This document shows, one piece after another, positions 1 through 7,288 of a stretch of DNA of 10,228 nt (the first letter of the stretch is position 1; the number at the start of each line of letters is the position of its first letter). The DNA is from an uncultured Erysipelotrichaceae bacterium. Lineage in GTDB: Bacteria; Bacillota_I; Bacilli_A; RF39; UBA660. The notes under the pieces are model-generated. The model saw nothing but the letters and a program-made list of their open reading frames with translations, did not search any database and was not told the DNA's origin. The stretch covers positions 1 to 10,228 of the forward strand of contig CACYBN010000053.1 of assembly GCA_902772675.1 (NCBI GenBank), given 5' to 3'. The translations under genes and the position numbers were made by a program.

Positions 1-626
1 TCTTTATCAGCAGCACTTTCAGTAAATGTAGTCATTCCATCATCATCATTAGATGCAATTTCTCTTATATTATCACTGCTCATTGAACAACTAGTAGTTG
101 TCTTAATTTGGTATTTTGCAAGAATAGTAGCATAATTCTTTATAACAGTAGTAGATCCATTACCTGTATTAACATAGTTATAAGCACCAGTACTTCCATT
201 TATATAATAATCATTATTCATAAATAAAGTTAATGCAGATATTATTAAATATTTATCTATTTGTACTGAATATTCTTGTTGTATTTCTTCTTCTACTTCT
301 TCTACTATTTCATATATTTTAGTAAATTCTTCATTTTCATCTTCACCAACTCCTGATGCATATAAAAAACCATCAGATGTTTTTACTAAAAATGCTAAAA
401 TAATTACAAAAATATAAAAAAATGTTAAAAAGAAAGCACATCCTAAATAGAACCATTTATTTTTAATAGTTCTTGCTATCCATATTTTACCATCTAAGTT
501 AGCTGATACAGTTGCATCGCTAGGTTGTTCTTCCATTTCAACATCATCAAGGTAGTACTCTTGATCTTCATATTCAACTTGTGGTTCTTCATCTACTTTT
601 TCATCTTCTATAAAGTTATCATCCAT
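1..626 (-). CDS. Bitopic membrane protein, possible T4SS accessory (3' end outside window)
   Basis: Only the first 208 residues are visible; the reading frame is open to the left edge. The start is the ATG at 626-624, preceded by AGAGGTGG 5 nt upstream; the ATG at 630-628 hits a stop after three codons. Residues 1-46 are strongly acidic (Asp/Glu-rich), 47-57 are basic, and 58-81 form one hydrophobic helix, so the positive-inside rule puts the N-terminus in the cytoplasm and the rest outside. The outer part begins with an acidic Glu-rich helix (about 95-118), then a hydrophobic helix-like stretch (DKYLIISALTLF). The gene directly follows the VirB4 genes, although a terminator and a new promoter intervene. 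In Gram-positive conjugation loci such as Tn916, VirB4 is followed by membrane-anchored cell-wall hydrolases or VirB8-like proteins; that role is inferred from position only. No catalytic domain is seen in the visible part. Confidence 0.85.
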   Translation of the reverse strand, partial: MDDNFIEDEKVDEEPQVEYEDQEYYLDDVEMEEQPSDATVSANLDGKIWIARTIKNKWFYLGCAFFLTFFYIFVIILAFLVKTSDGFLYASGVGEDENEEFTKIYEIVEEVEEEIQQEYSVQIDKYLIISALTLFMNNDYYINGSTGAYNYVNTGNGSTTVIKNYATILAKYQIKTTTSCSMSSDNIREIASNDDDGMTTFTESAADK

Positions 627-650
627 ACATACCACCTCTATTCTAATAAA

Positions 651-678
651 ATTATAACATTAAAAAAGTGATTTTAAA
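651..678 (-). promoter_or_regulatory. Sigma-A type promoter for the left-edge membrane protein gene
   Basis: On the minus strand there is an extended -10, TGTTATAAT (659-651), with a weak -35, TTTAAA, 16 nt upstream (678-673). The -35 lies inside the hairpin of the preceding terminator. Predicted transcription starts about 18 nt before the ATG, leaving room for the SD. The -10 is convincing; the -35 is weak. Confidence 0.55.
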
Positions 679-686
679 ATCACTTT
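665..686 (-). terminator. Rho-independent terminator after the virB4-like operon
   Basis: A perfect 22-bp palindrome, AAAGTGATTTT/AAAATCACTTT, followed on the minus strand by a run of six T. It lies 24 bp beyond the stop codon of the VirB4 C-terminal gene, and the next promoter's -35 falls within it. Confidence 0.85.
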
Positions 687-709
687 CTTTTTATATATTT
701 AAATTTGTA

Positions 710-2503
710 TTATAGTCCTCCACCAGAACCAAATGATGCTAATTCTTCTGGAGTAACAATAATGTTAATTCTCATACGTCTATTACCACAGACAAACAGT
801 GCTTCACCTTGATTATAGTGCTTAATACTTTCTTTTTCGTTATCGTTTAAGTCAACAAGTTTAGATAAGTCATCAGCTGCTTGTTTCTTTAATCCCATAA
901 CAATATAGTAAGAAGCATTATCGAATATAGCTTTACCTTGCATAATTACATTAGGAGCAGCAAAGTCTGATGGTTGTTGAGTAATGATTATAGTACCAGT
1001 ATTATACTTACGAGCACGTCTTTGTACTTGAGCTAAGAAGTCAGCTCCTAGACTATTTTGATCTCCTAATAATACGTGAGCCTCATCGATCATCATTACA
1101 GTATCAACATTTCTATCAAGACATAATCCCCAAGCATACTTTAAGATATTGAAGAATAAAGCATTCTTAATATTTTGTTCAGCATTCATTAACTCTTTAA
1201 TATTAAATGTAATGAAATCACTATTATGAGTAATAGTAGTTTTACCATCAAAATAATATCTTAAGTCATTAGTTAAAGGTCTAATCTTTAACTCTAATTT
1301 TTCCATAGTTTCTCTTTCATGAGTATGTTCAGGCATAGAGATTATTTTACTCTTAATTGTTGCATAAACATCTGAGAAAGTAGGATAATCATTTGCTGTA
1401 AAATTATAGAAATCTTTATCGAAATCTATACCAAATCTTTTATATGTATCTTGTACTATTTCTGAGAAAATAGTTAAAGTATCTTCTTCCATAGATGGAT
1501 CATAATACTTCATAAAGGCTTTTAAGAATTGTAAAGTTCTAGTTAGAACTGTATATCCTAAACCTTGTTTAATTTCATCTTCATCAGCATCTATTACTAT
1601 TTGAAGTGGATTTATCATACCGAATTCTCCACCTTTACCTAAGTCAATAGTATCTCCACCAAACGCTTTAGTCATTTCCTCTAATTCGTTTTCTGGGTCG
1701 ATTGCTACGATTTGACATCCATTTCTAATATGGTTACGTAACAATAACTTAGCTGCTGTTGATTTACCTGATCCAGAAGTACCTAAAAGAATTAAGTTTG
1801 CATTATTACGGTTATTTTCTTTCTTAATCTTATATAAGAATTGGTTAAATAGAATAACTCCTCCAGAGAAGTCTACTCCTAATAAAGCACTCAATCCCGG
1901 ATCTTTAATACTATCGAAAATGAATGGATACATTGCAGCGATAGTAACTGAAGGAATTGGAGTTCCTACACGATCCTCTAATTCTTGTTTAGGGAAGATA
2001 GGTAACATAGATTTAAGAACTTGTTCTTGTTCAAATCTAAGAGCTACTGCACGTAATTCCATAGCTTCAAGATAGTTCTTAACATTAACCTTCTTTAACT
2101 CTAATTCTTCTTTTGTATCTGCAGTTATCATTATATGCATTTGGAAGTCAAATATTCTAGCTTGGCTTCCTGCTAACATAGATACGAAATATTCTAATGA
2201 TTCATAGTCTAATCTAATAGATTCTTGACGAGTACGATCGTGTTCATCTTGATATCTTTGTTTTAAATCAGCTATTTGTTTATTTAACATTCTTGAGATT
2301 GTAGAGAATGGAACTGGTATATGTTTAATAACAATTTTAATACCAGACATATTTGTTAATGTAGAAAGGTAACCAGGTGCAATGAATTTAGGATAAGATA
2401 CAACTGTTAATATAGTTGCATATTTATCACTTATAAAGAAATCACTAGATCCCCAGTTTAAACCTTTAGGAGCTATTTGGGATTTAAAATTCATTGAACT
2501 CAT
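710..2503 (-). CDS. VirB4-like T4SS ATPase, C-terminal part with RecA-type motor (597 aa)
   Basis: This is the motor ATPase of a type IV secretion/conjugation-like apparatus, expected at the cytoplasmic face of the membrane. Residues about 10-200 match the conserved VirB4/CagE/TrbE middle region (IAPKGL...ISDKYATILTVVSYP). The Walker A motif is GTSGSGKST at 241-249, and Walker B is VMMIDEAH at 469-476 with Asp473-Glu474. An arginine-rich stretch, QRRARKY (494-500), and ITQQPSDF (507-514) follow, as is usual in VirB4/TraC proteins. Full-length VirB4 proteins have about 800 residues; here the first ~200 are a separate gene upstream. The two share ATGA at 2503-2500, and GGTGGTGG lies just before this start, so translation is probably coupled. 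No motif is missing, so an active ATPase is expected. Last gene of its operon. Confidence 0.95.
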   Translation of the reverse strand: MSSMNFKSQIAPKGLNWGSSDFFISDKYATILTVVSYPKFIAPGYLSTLTNMSGIKIVIKHIPVPFSTISRMLNKQIADLKQRYQDEHDRTRQESIRLDYESLEYFVSMLAGSQARIFDFQMHIMITADTKEELELKKVNVKNYLEAMELRAVALRFEQEQVLKSMLPIFPKQELEDRVGTPIPSVTIAAMYPFIFDSIKDPGLSALLGVDFSGGVILFNQFLYKIKKENNRNNANLILLGTSGSGKSTAAKLLLRNHIRNGCQIVAIDPENELEEMTKAFGGDTIDLGKGGEFGMINPLQIVIDADEDEIKQGLGYTVLTRTLQFLKAFMKYYDPSMEEDTLTIFSEIVQDTYKRFGIDFDKDFYNFTANDYPTFSDVYATIKSKIISMPEHTHERETMEKLELKIRPLTNDLRYYFDGKTTITHNSDFITFNIKELMNAEQNIKNALFFNILKYAWGLCLDRNVDTVMMIDEAHVLLGDQNSLGADFLAQVQRRARKYNTGTIIITQQPSDFAAPNVIMQGKAIFDNASYYIVMGLKKQAADDLSKLVDLNDNEKESIKHYNQGEALFVCGNRRMRINIIVTPEELASFGSGGGL

Positions 2504-3108
2504 ACTGCCACCACCGTTCCAAATTCTGTTGTTTGGCCTCCATTTAGGAAGTTATCAAGAATAATTCTTAAGTCATCATTAGTAGTTTGACTAGAAGTTA
2601 GTCCACAAGCAGATAAAGAGTTAATTAATTGTCTTATCTTCTTTTGGATTCTATCCATATCATTATCCTTAAATAGAATATAGTACTCAGTATCAACAAC
2701 ATTATTATTCATAAAACTATTACCCTTTTGGATATCTTCAGTAATAAGTTTTCTTACTGCTGGAGATTGAGTTTGATTATATTGTAGTTGTAATTGAGAC
2801 ATATATACTGAAATATCTACTGGTCTATCAGCAACAACTAACCAGAATTCATAATCTATTTGATTATAGAAATTTCTTAAGTTAGTAATAATTCCCATTT
2901 GAGAATCAGCATCTAAGATAAAGATATTTCTAGGAGTAATCTTTACTCCAGTTACTTTTAGATTGTTATCAAGAATAATCATACCATTTGATATAGCTTG
3001 AACTGGTACCCAATCTTCACAGTACTTTCTACTAGCACTACTTGCTTTGTTGTTCGTTTTCTTCGCCACGGCTACTACACCATCCTCTCCAATAATATCT
3101 TCTTTCAT
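2500..3108 (-). CDS. VirB4 N-terminal domain as a separate protein (202 aa)
   Basis: The sequence resembles the N-terminal domain of Gram-positive VirB4/TcpF-type ATPases: a WVPVQ...NGMIILDNN opening, a short beta-rich part, then helices ending RIILDNFLN, where full-length VirB4 proteins pass to the region that begins the next gene. It has no nucleotide-binding motif and no membrane span. In VirB4 this domain contacts the membrane channel and VirB3. The ATG at 3108 lies 71 bp inside the upstream prgI-like gene and has no visible SD. A GTG at 3069 with GGTG 8 nt upstream is an alternative start (189 aa); the 13 residues before it are an out-of-frame reading of conserved prgI codons, so the later start may be right. 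The stop is TGA within ATGA. Domain assignment is by recalled resemblance, with moderate certainty. Confidence 0.85.
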   Translation of the reverse strand: MKEDIIGEDGVVAVAKKTNNKASSASRKYCEDWVPVQAISNGMIILDNNLKVTGVKITPRNIFILDADSQMGIITNLRNFYNQIDYEFWLVVADRPVDISVYMSQLQLQYNQTQSPAVRKLITEDIQKGNSFMNNNVVDTEYYILFKDNDMDRIQKKIRQLINSLSACGLTSSQTTNDDLRIILDNFLNGGQTTEFGTVVAV

Positions 3109-3373
3109 TTGTAAAGAATCTATTCATATTTGTTAAGAATACTAACACATTATGTTGATGTGGTACAGGTATTACTAAGAACCCTGTTACTAATACTGGT
3201 AGCATTACAAGAACTGCAACTGCTATATTAGTTAACAAATTTTGAAAGATTAATAATCCTAACAAAGTTACTCCACATCCAGTACCAAATATTGCAAAAT
3301 CAATTCCTCTAAAAAGACCCATAATTAATTTTCCACGATTGGCATTAGCGGGAATCAAATAATTGTTTTCCAT
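3038..3373 (-). CDS. PrgI family (VirB3-like) T4SS membrane protein (111 aa)
   Basis: Small membrane protein with two hydrophobic helices (about 24-43 and 48-69) separated by only a few residues. It opens with the IPAN.NR motif and ends with a basic/aromatic tail, RRYYWRGWC, both typical of the PrgI family. PrgI is regarded as the Gram-positive counterpart of VirB3, which docks the VirB4 ATPase to the membrane; in many loci it is encoded directly before VirB4, as here. The start is ATG 3373-3371 with SD AGAGGTGA 6 nt upstream. It begins 19 bp after the stop of the VirB6-like gene, and its 3' end overlaps the VirB4 N-terminal gene in another frame. The last ~12 residues, after WRGWC, are polar and probably dispensable. 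Confidence 0.9.
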   Translation of the reverse strand: MENNYLIPANANRGKLIMGLFRGIDFAIFGTGCGVTLLGLLIFQNLLTNIAVAVLVMLPVLVTGFLVIPVPHQHNVLVFLTNMNRFFTNERRYYWRGWCSSRGEENEQQSK

Positions 3374-3392
3374 CTATCTTCACCTCTTTTAA

Positions 3393-5144
3393 CTAATTAT
3401 TATTAGAAGTTCTTTCATTTCTTCTTGCTTCTATTGTAGTTTCTCCAGAAACATTAGAAGTAACTTCTCCAACAACTGCTGTTGTTGATTTAGCAACTGA
3501 GTCACTACTTGCTACTTGACCGCTTAATGAACCAGACTTATTAGAAGTACCAATTCCTGCTCTTTTAGCAGCTCTATGTACAGATCCTCCAGATGATGAA
3601 GAACCTCTACTATAACTTTCTCTTGCTTGAGTATATGTAACTTCAGTTTCTTTACTATATTTAACTTTTTCTTGCCAGTCATTATATGCTGCTGCTCTTC
3701 TGTTATTATAATCAGCATCACTTTCACCAGCTTGAGGTCCTGCTGCAATTAATTGCTTATAATTATTTTCAGCAGCTAAGGCCATACTTTGAGCTTTTTG
3801 CCATGTAGCTCTAGCAGATTCAACACTATTATCTGAAACATTAAGTTTAGCTGCATCAGATTTAATTTTAGCACTACTAGCACTATTTTGTAATGATGCA
3901 AGAATACCACTCTTGTTGCTTGCTCTTCCACCCAATTCAGGTTCAGCATTATTACGCCATACATTCTTAGTACCATTATATCCAGCATTTGCTCCTGCTA
4001 TACCACCAGATATAGCTCCTTTTAAACCTTGTCCAGAAATAGCACCAGATATCAATCCAGAACCAAATCCTGCAAGTCCACCAGCTACACTTCCTAAGAA
4101 GCTTCCTTCATCACCATCTTTGATACCAATAATCTTTCTGATGAATTTAGGAGCTTGATGAGCAAATATCAATAATCCTACTATTAGGAATACTTTCAAA
4201 TACATCAATCTCAATGGATTTATTTTAGAACCTTCTGCAGATTCCCATGTAACAAATAAACCATTTTCATTTAATTTAACTATAAAGAATAATACTAAAT
4301 ATATTAATCCTAGTTTAATAAATATATCAAAGAAGGAAATCAATACTTCCTTTAACCAGTTTGAAAAAGGACTATCTTTTTCACTTGATGGTTTTATATT
4401 ACTAATAATTGGTATAGGTGCTAACATTTCTAACACCAATAATTTGAATAATCTTATCGCTATATCTATCGTCATCGATACTAGTAAACCTAATACTATT
4501 AGACCGACTATTGTTGATACAAAGAATCGATATTCATAACTATATCCATCAACATTAGATCCTAATAAAGGATTTTCTAATGGGTTAACATCATTTACAT
4601 GTTGAACAAAATCATCTAAACTTTCAATCTCTTTAGAACCATCTATAGAAGGGAACTCTTTCTTCGGATCATCCTCATAATACGGATGAAAGAAGGCCTG
4701 GAGAACAGTTACTGCCATTGTATTAGAATTTTCAGTAACAGTTTTTGTAACATCGGCTTGTTCCTTTCCCAATAATACTCTAGGTAATATTGGAAGAAAA
4801 GCTTTTTGTGTTCTATAAAGAAAATTAAAAATCGTAGGTAGCATGATTAGTAATGCAATCATACCAATAGTTCTTTCAATTAGATTTTTTACACCTTTTT
4901 CTCTATCACTCATCTGATCTGGATTAATCATGTAATTAATAAACGTTGCACTTATCTTAAATAACATCAATATACCCAAAAGTACATATAACTTATTTCT
5001 TACTTCACTTACTATTTTTACATTAGTTCTTAACTCTGATATATCAAATATACCTTGAGTAACCCATTCTATAGAAGAATAGATGTAGTAATCAATTGAA
5101 CAAAACAGACTACGAATAAAATTATTAAAAAAGTCTTTTGTCAC
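3393..5144 (-). CDS. VirB6/TrbL-like polytopic T4SS channel protein (583 aa)
   Basis: Likely inner channel component of the T4SS. Hydrophobic segments lie at about 52-72, 92-110, 207-228, 230-248, 268-291 and 313-332. The stretch LEMLAPIPIISNIKP followed by FSNWLKEV (238-268) is typical of Gram-positive VirB6/TrbL-like proteins. A ~95-residue polar loop (111-206) separates helices 2 and 3. After the last helix comes a glycine-zipper-like stretch (347-392, many GxxxG and AGG patterns), then ~190 residues rich in Ala, Ser and Asn with a helical part at about 440-510 and Ser/Gly repeats. The start is GTG at 5144-5142, supported by GGGAAGTGAT (about 8 of 10 to AGGAGGTGAT) 6 nt upstream. It lies 34 bp after the VirB2-like gene. 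Family assignment rests on topology, motif and neighbours rather than strong sequence identity. Confidence 0.88.
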   Translation of the reverse strand: MTKDFFNNFIRSLFCSIDYYIYSSIEWVTQGIFDISELRTNVKIVSEVRNKLYVLLGILMLFKISATFINYMINPDQMSDREKGVKNLIERTIGMIALLIMLPTIFNFLYRTQKAFLPILPRVLLGKEQADVTKTVTENSNTMAVTVLQAFFHPYYEDDPKKEFPSIDGSKEIESLDDFVQHVNDVNPLENPLLGSNVDGYSYEYRFFVSTIVGLIVLGLLVSMTIDIAIRLFKLLVLEMLAPIPIISNIKPSSEKDSPFSNWLKEVLISFFDIFIKLGLIYLVLFFIVKLNENGLFVTWESAEGSKINPLRLMYLKVFLIVGLLIFAHQAPKFIRKIIGIKDGDEGSFLGSVAGGLAGFGSGLISGAISGQGLKGAISGGIAGANAGYNGTKNVWRNNAEPELGGRASNKSGILASLQNSASSAKIKSDAAKLNVSDNSVESARATWQKAQSMALAAENNYKQLIAAGPQAGESDADYNNRRAAAYNDWQEKVKYSKETEVTYTQARESYSRGSSSSGGSVHRAAKRAGIGTSNKSGSLSGQVASSDSVAKSTTAVVGEVTSNVSGETTIEARRNERTSNNN

Positions 5145-5178
5145 AACTAATCACTTCCCTTTTTATTTAGATAATATA

Positions 5179-5565
5179 TTAACTATCTTCTTCTGCTACA
5201 TTACAAGTTGGATCATCTACAAGATTTAAAGCATTATTAACTGCAGGTATTCCTAGTATAAGTCCTACTATTAAAGGAACAAAAAATACTAAAGCTGCTG
5301 CTATAAATCTTTTAATTACTCTAGAAGTTGCTTGTTTCATAGCATTCTCTTCACTAGAACCTATAACTCCAGCAAAATCTACTACACATAAGATTATAAG
5401 TAATATAGGAACTCCTATTCTTATATAACCTACAACTTCTTTAATTAAATCAGCTGCTTCAGTAGTTAAAATAGCATCACACCCAGCGGCATGTACTACA
5501 TTTATACTAAATGCTACTCCGACAATTAATAGCATTAACATGTTCTTAATTATATTGTTTTTCAT
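5179..5565 (-). CDS. VirB2/TrbC-like pilin-type small membrane protein (128 aa)
   Basis: First gene of the T4SS-like operon. Residues 1-26 look like a signal peptide (MKNNIIKN, a hydrophobic core, then VHA/AGC), giving a mature protein of about 100 residues with two hydrophobic helices (about 47-66 and 88-108). The basic loop between them (KQATSRVIKR) is expected in the cytoplasm. This is the architecture of VirB2/TrbC pilins. Two cysteines, Cys29 right after the signal peptide and Cys121 near the end, would both be outside and could form a disulphide. AAGC is also a poor lipobox (Ala, not Leu, at -3), so a lipoprotein is possible but less likely. The start is ATG 5565-5563 with GGTGGG upstream. 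Another small two-helix T4SS subunit remains possible. Confidence 0.85.
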   Translation of the reverse strand: MKNNIIKNMLMLLIVGVAFSINVVHAAGCDAILTTEAADLIKEVVGYIRIGVPILLIILCVVDFAGVIGSSEENAMKQATSRVIKRFIAAALVFFVPLIVGLILGIPAVNNALNLVDDPTCNVAEEDS

Positions 5566-5595
5566 TCTATCCCACCAAACTACTATATCATAATA

Positions 5596-5624
5596 ATTAT
5601 ATCAAAAACCAAAATAATAGTAAA
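5596..5624 (-). promoter_or_regulatory. Promoter of the T4SS-like operon
   Basis: The -35 is TTTACT (5624-5619), then a 17-nt spacer ending in TGA, then -10 TATAAT (5601-5596), giving an extended -10. The -35 lies within the stem of the nfo terminator. The predicted start is about 25 nt before the VirB2-like ATG. Confidence 0.7.
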
Positions 5625-5643
5625 ACACTTTTACTATTATTTT
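5611..5643 (-). terminator. Hairpin terminator directly after nfo
   Basis: Perfect 15-bp stem, AAAATAATAGTAAAA / TTTTACTATTATTTT, with a 3-nt loop, beginning at the base next to the nfo stop codon. On the minus strand the stem ends in ATTATTTT and is followed by GGTTTTTG, so the U-tract is interrupted. The hairpin also contains the -35 of the next operon. Confidence 0.75.
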
Positions 5644-6519
5644 TTAAAATATTTCTTCTTTTAAATTAGGATTAAATTTTTTATTTTTTATTTGTTCAAT
5701 TTCTAATTTATATAGAGCATTATCATTAATATATGGAGTTTCTAATATCTTAGGTATTTCACTAAGTCTTTCATTATAAATAACACTTATTAGATTATCA
5801 AAACCAATTGTTCCAAAGCCTATATTTTCATGTCTATCTTTATGAGATTCTCTTGGATTTTTACTATCATTTACGTGTACACACTTTACATATTCAATTC
5901 CAATCTTATTATCTATTTCATCTAAAATAGAATCAAAATTACTTATATCATATCCAGCATCATTTAAATGACATGTGTCTAAACAAATTCCAATTTTTTC
6001 TTTATATTTAACTCCATCTATTATTTCTTTAATCTCATCAATAGTTCTTCCTACTTCAGTACCCTTACCAGCCATTGTTTCTAATAAAATTCTTATATTA
6101 TAAGAATTATCAAGTACTATATTTAAAGCATTAATTATATTTTTAATAGCGGTATCTACTCCCAAACCTACATGACTACCTGGATGTAAAACTATATTAC
6201 TAATACCTAAGATACTACATCTTTCTAATTCATCTTGAAGGAATCTAATTGAAAAATTATATTTATCTTCTTCTTTATTATTAGCAAGATTAATAATATA
6301 AGGAGCATGAACAATTACTTTAGAATAATCTATATTATTATCAATCATTAATTGTTTAGCTTCATTTAATTTATTTAAATCTATTTTACTTCTAACAGTA
6401 TTTTGAGGAGCACCAGTATAAAACATAAAAGTATTAGCTCCATATGAAATGCTTTCTTTAACAGCTCCTAATAATTGATCATCTTTTGTATAACTAACAT
6501 GACTTCCAATATATAACAT
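5644..6519 (-). CDS. nfo: Endonuclease IV, AP endonuclease (291 aa)
   Basis: Class II apurinic/apyrimidinic endonuclease that cuts 5' to abasic sites in base-excision repair, in the cytoplasm. All nine metal ligands of the three-zinc TIM-barrel enzyme are present and correctly spaced: His71 (VHAPY), His112 (LHPGS), Glu147 (LETMAG), Asp181 and His184 (LDTCH), His215 (HVNDS), Asp228 and His230 (DRHENIG), Glu260 (ILETP). Length is close to E. coli Nfo (285 aa). The start is ATG 6519-6517, with GGTGAT just upstream as SD. Terminators flank it on both sides, so it is probably a single-gene unit, although its own promoter is weak. It marks a housekeeping chromosomal context next to the T4SS-like operon. 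Confidence 0.98.
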   Translation of the reverse strand: MLYIGSHVSYTKDDQLLGAVKESISYGANTFMFYTGAPQNTVRSKIDLNKLNEAKQLMIDNNIDYSKVIVHAPYIINLANNKEEDKYNFSIRFLQDELERCSILGISNIVLHPGSHVGLGVDTAIKNIINALNIVLDNSYNIRILLETMAGKGTEVGRTIDEIKEIIDGVKYKEKIGICLDTCHLNDAGYDISNFDSILDEIDNKIGIEYVKCVHVNDSKNPRESHKDRHENIGFGTIGFDNLISVIYNERLSEIPKILETPYINDNALYKLEIEQIKNKKFNPNLKEEIF

Positions 6520-6534
6520 ATAATCACCAATACA

Positions 6535-6563
6535 ATTATATAATAAAAAGAGATTTAGATAAA
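6535..6563 (-). promoter_or_regulatory. Weak candidate promoter for nfo
   Basis: A -10 TATAAT (6540-6535) with a poor -35, TTTATC, 17 nt upstream (6563-6558), inside the preceding terminator hairpin. The predicted start leaves only about 9 nt of leader, short for the SD GGTGAT, so nfo may instead depend partly on readthrough. Confidence 0.35.
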
Positions 6564-6579
6564 TCTCTAAATCTCTTTT
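6546..6579 (-). terminator. Rho-independent terminator after the third prepilin gene
   Basis: A 14-bp perfect stem built on AAAGAGATTTAGA / TCTAAATCTCTTT with a 6-nt loop, followed on the minus strand by TTATTATATAA (a five-T run overlapping the stem end). It lies 17 bp after the stop codon of the gene at 6597-7196. Confidence 0.85.
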
Positions 6580-6596
6580 ATATCACTATACTAATC

Positions 6597-7196
6597 CTAT
6601 GTTGTTGGAGTAACTTCTGTACCAGAACTAACGTTACATTTAGTCCATGTAGCACTAGCACTTGCTGGTTTTTTAGCTTGAAGAACAACATTCTTAGTTG
6701 CAGTACCAACTTTTTGTTTTTGAATAGCATCCTTCTTAGCTACATCTGGAATTGGATTTACAATGTCATTACCATTAGTTAAAATTGCATCTGTTTTAGT
6801 TAATTTCATTCCATATCCAGCTGTATCATTGAATGTGAAATAATAATTATAACTAAAGTTAGTTGCATCATAGTTAACTACTACATAAGCTTCTGCCCAT
6901 TCACCAAATGGATCAGTACCACCTTTTTCTAGATAAATACAAGAATCTTCTTCCTTATTACTTACTGGAATCCAATAAGATTTAGTACTATCAGATAATG
7001 ATCCATAACTCATTTCGTTAACTGCAGTAGTTGCTGCTGAAATGAAACTTTGAATACTATCTACCATAGTTTTCTTTCTTGATTGTGTAATATATCTAGT
7101 TACACTTGGAATTGCAATTGCCATTAATAATCCTAAGATTACGATAACAGCTAGTAATTCGATTAAAGTAAACCCTTTCTTATTTAACTTTTTCAT
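6597..7196 (-). CDS. Type IV pilin-like prepilin, GspG/ComGC-like (199 aa)
   Basis: A prepilin with a short leader, MKKLNKKG, cleaved between Gly8 and Phe9 (GFTLIELLAV); Glu13 is the conserved Glu5 of the mature protein. A hydrophobic N-terminal helix (9-32) continues into an amphipathic helix, then a mainly beta globular domain with TDPFG at 94-98, the position of the DPWG-type motif in GspG-like major pseudopilins. Cys86 and Cys183 could form a disulphide. The tail (after about 150) is rich in Lys, Ala and Thr. It would be processed by a prepilin peptidase and assembled by a PilB/PilC-type machine, none of which is in the window. SD AGGAAGG lies 7 nt before the ATG, and a strong promoter sits just upstream, so it forms its own unit. 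Pilus, competence or secretion role cannot be decided here. Confidence 0.93.
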   Translation of the reverse strand: MKKLNKKGFTLIELLAVIVILGLLMAIAIPSVTRYITQSRKKTMVDSIQSFISAATTAVNEMSYGSLSDSTKSYWIPVSNKEEDSCIYLEKGGTDPFGEWAEAYVVVNYDATNFSYNYYFTFNDTAGYGMKLTKTDAILTNGNDIVNPIPDVAKKDAIQKQKVGTATKNVVLQAKKPASASATWTKCNVSSGTEVTPTT

Positions 7197-7228
7197 TTAT
7201 TTTCCTTCCTTTCCTATCTTATAAATAA

Positions 7229-7257
7229 ATATTACCATATATATTTTTTTATATCAA
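7229..7257 (-). promoter_or_regulatory. Promoter of the third prepilin gene
   Basis: The -35 is TTGATA (7257-7252, five of six to consensus), the spacer is 17 nt ending in TGG, and the -10 is TAATAT (7234-7229), giving an extended -10. The predicted start is about 25 nt before the ATG. Unlike most promoters in this window, it lies clear of the preceding hairpin. Confidence 0.75.
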
Positions 7258-7288
7258 TTAGATTTTTTTATTTTTTTTTAAATTTTAC

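Noticed and set aside
2490..2515. Sequencing frameshift separating the two VirB4 parts
   Set aside because: The upstream frame ends in TGA sharing ATGA with a start codon that has its own SD-like GGTGGTGG, and the break falls at a natural domain boundary. A real gene split is the better reading, though raw reads were not available.
3524..3988. Two further minus-strand open frames within the VirB6-like gene
   Set aside because: They lie in another frame of the long, clearly coding VirB6-like tail, have Leu/Lys/His-rich compositions typical of shadow frames, and lack an SD.
3913..4158. Plus-strand open frame of 81 codons, Pro/Ala-rich
   Set aside because: Antisense to the glycine-rich part of the VirB6-like gene; the Pro-rich composition is the mirror of Gly codons, and no SD or promoter is seen.
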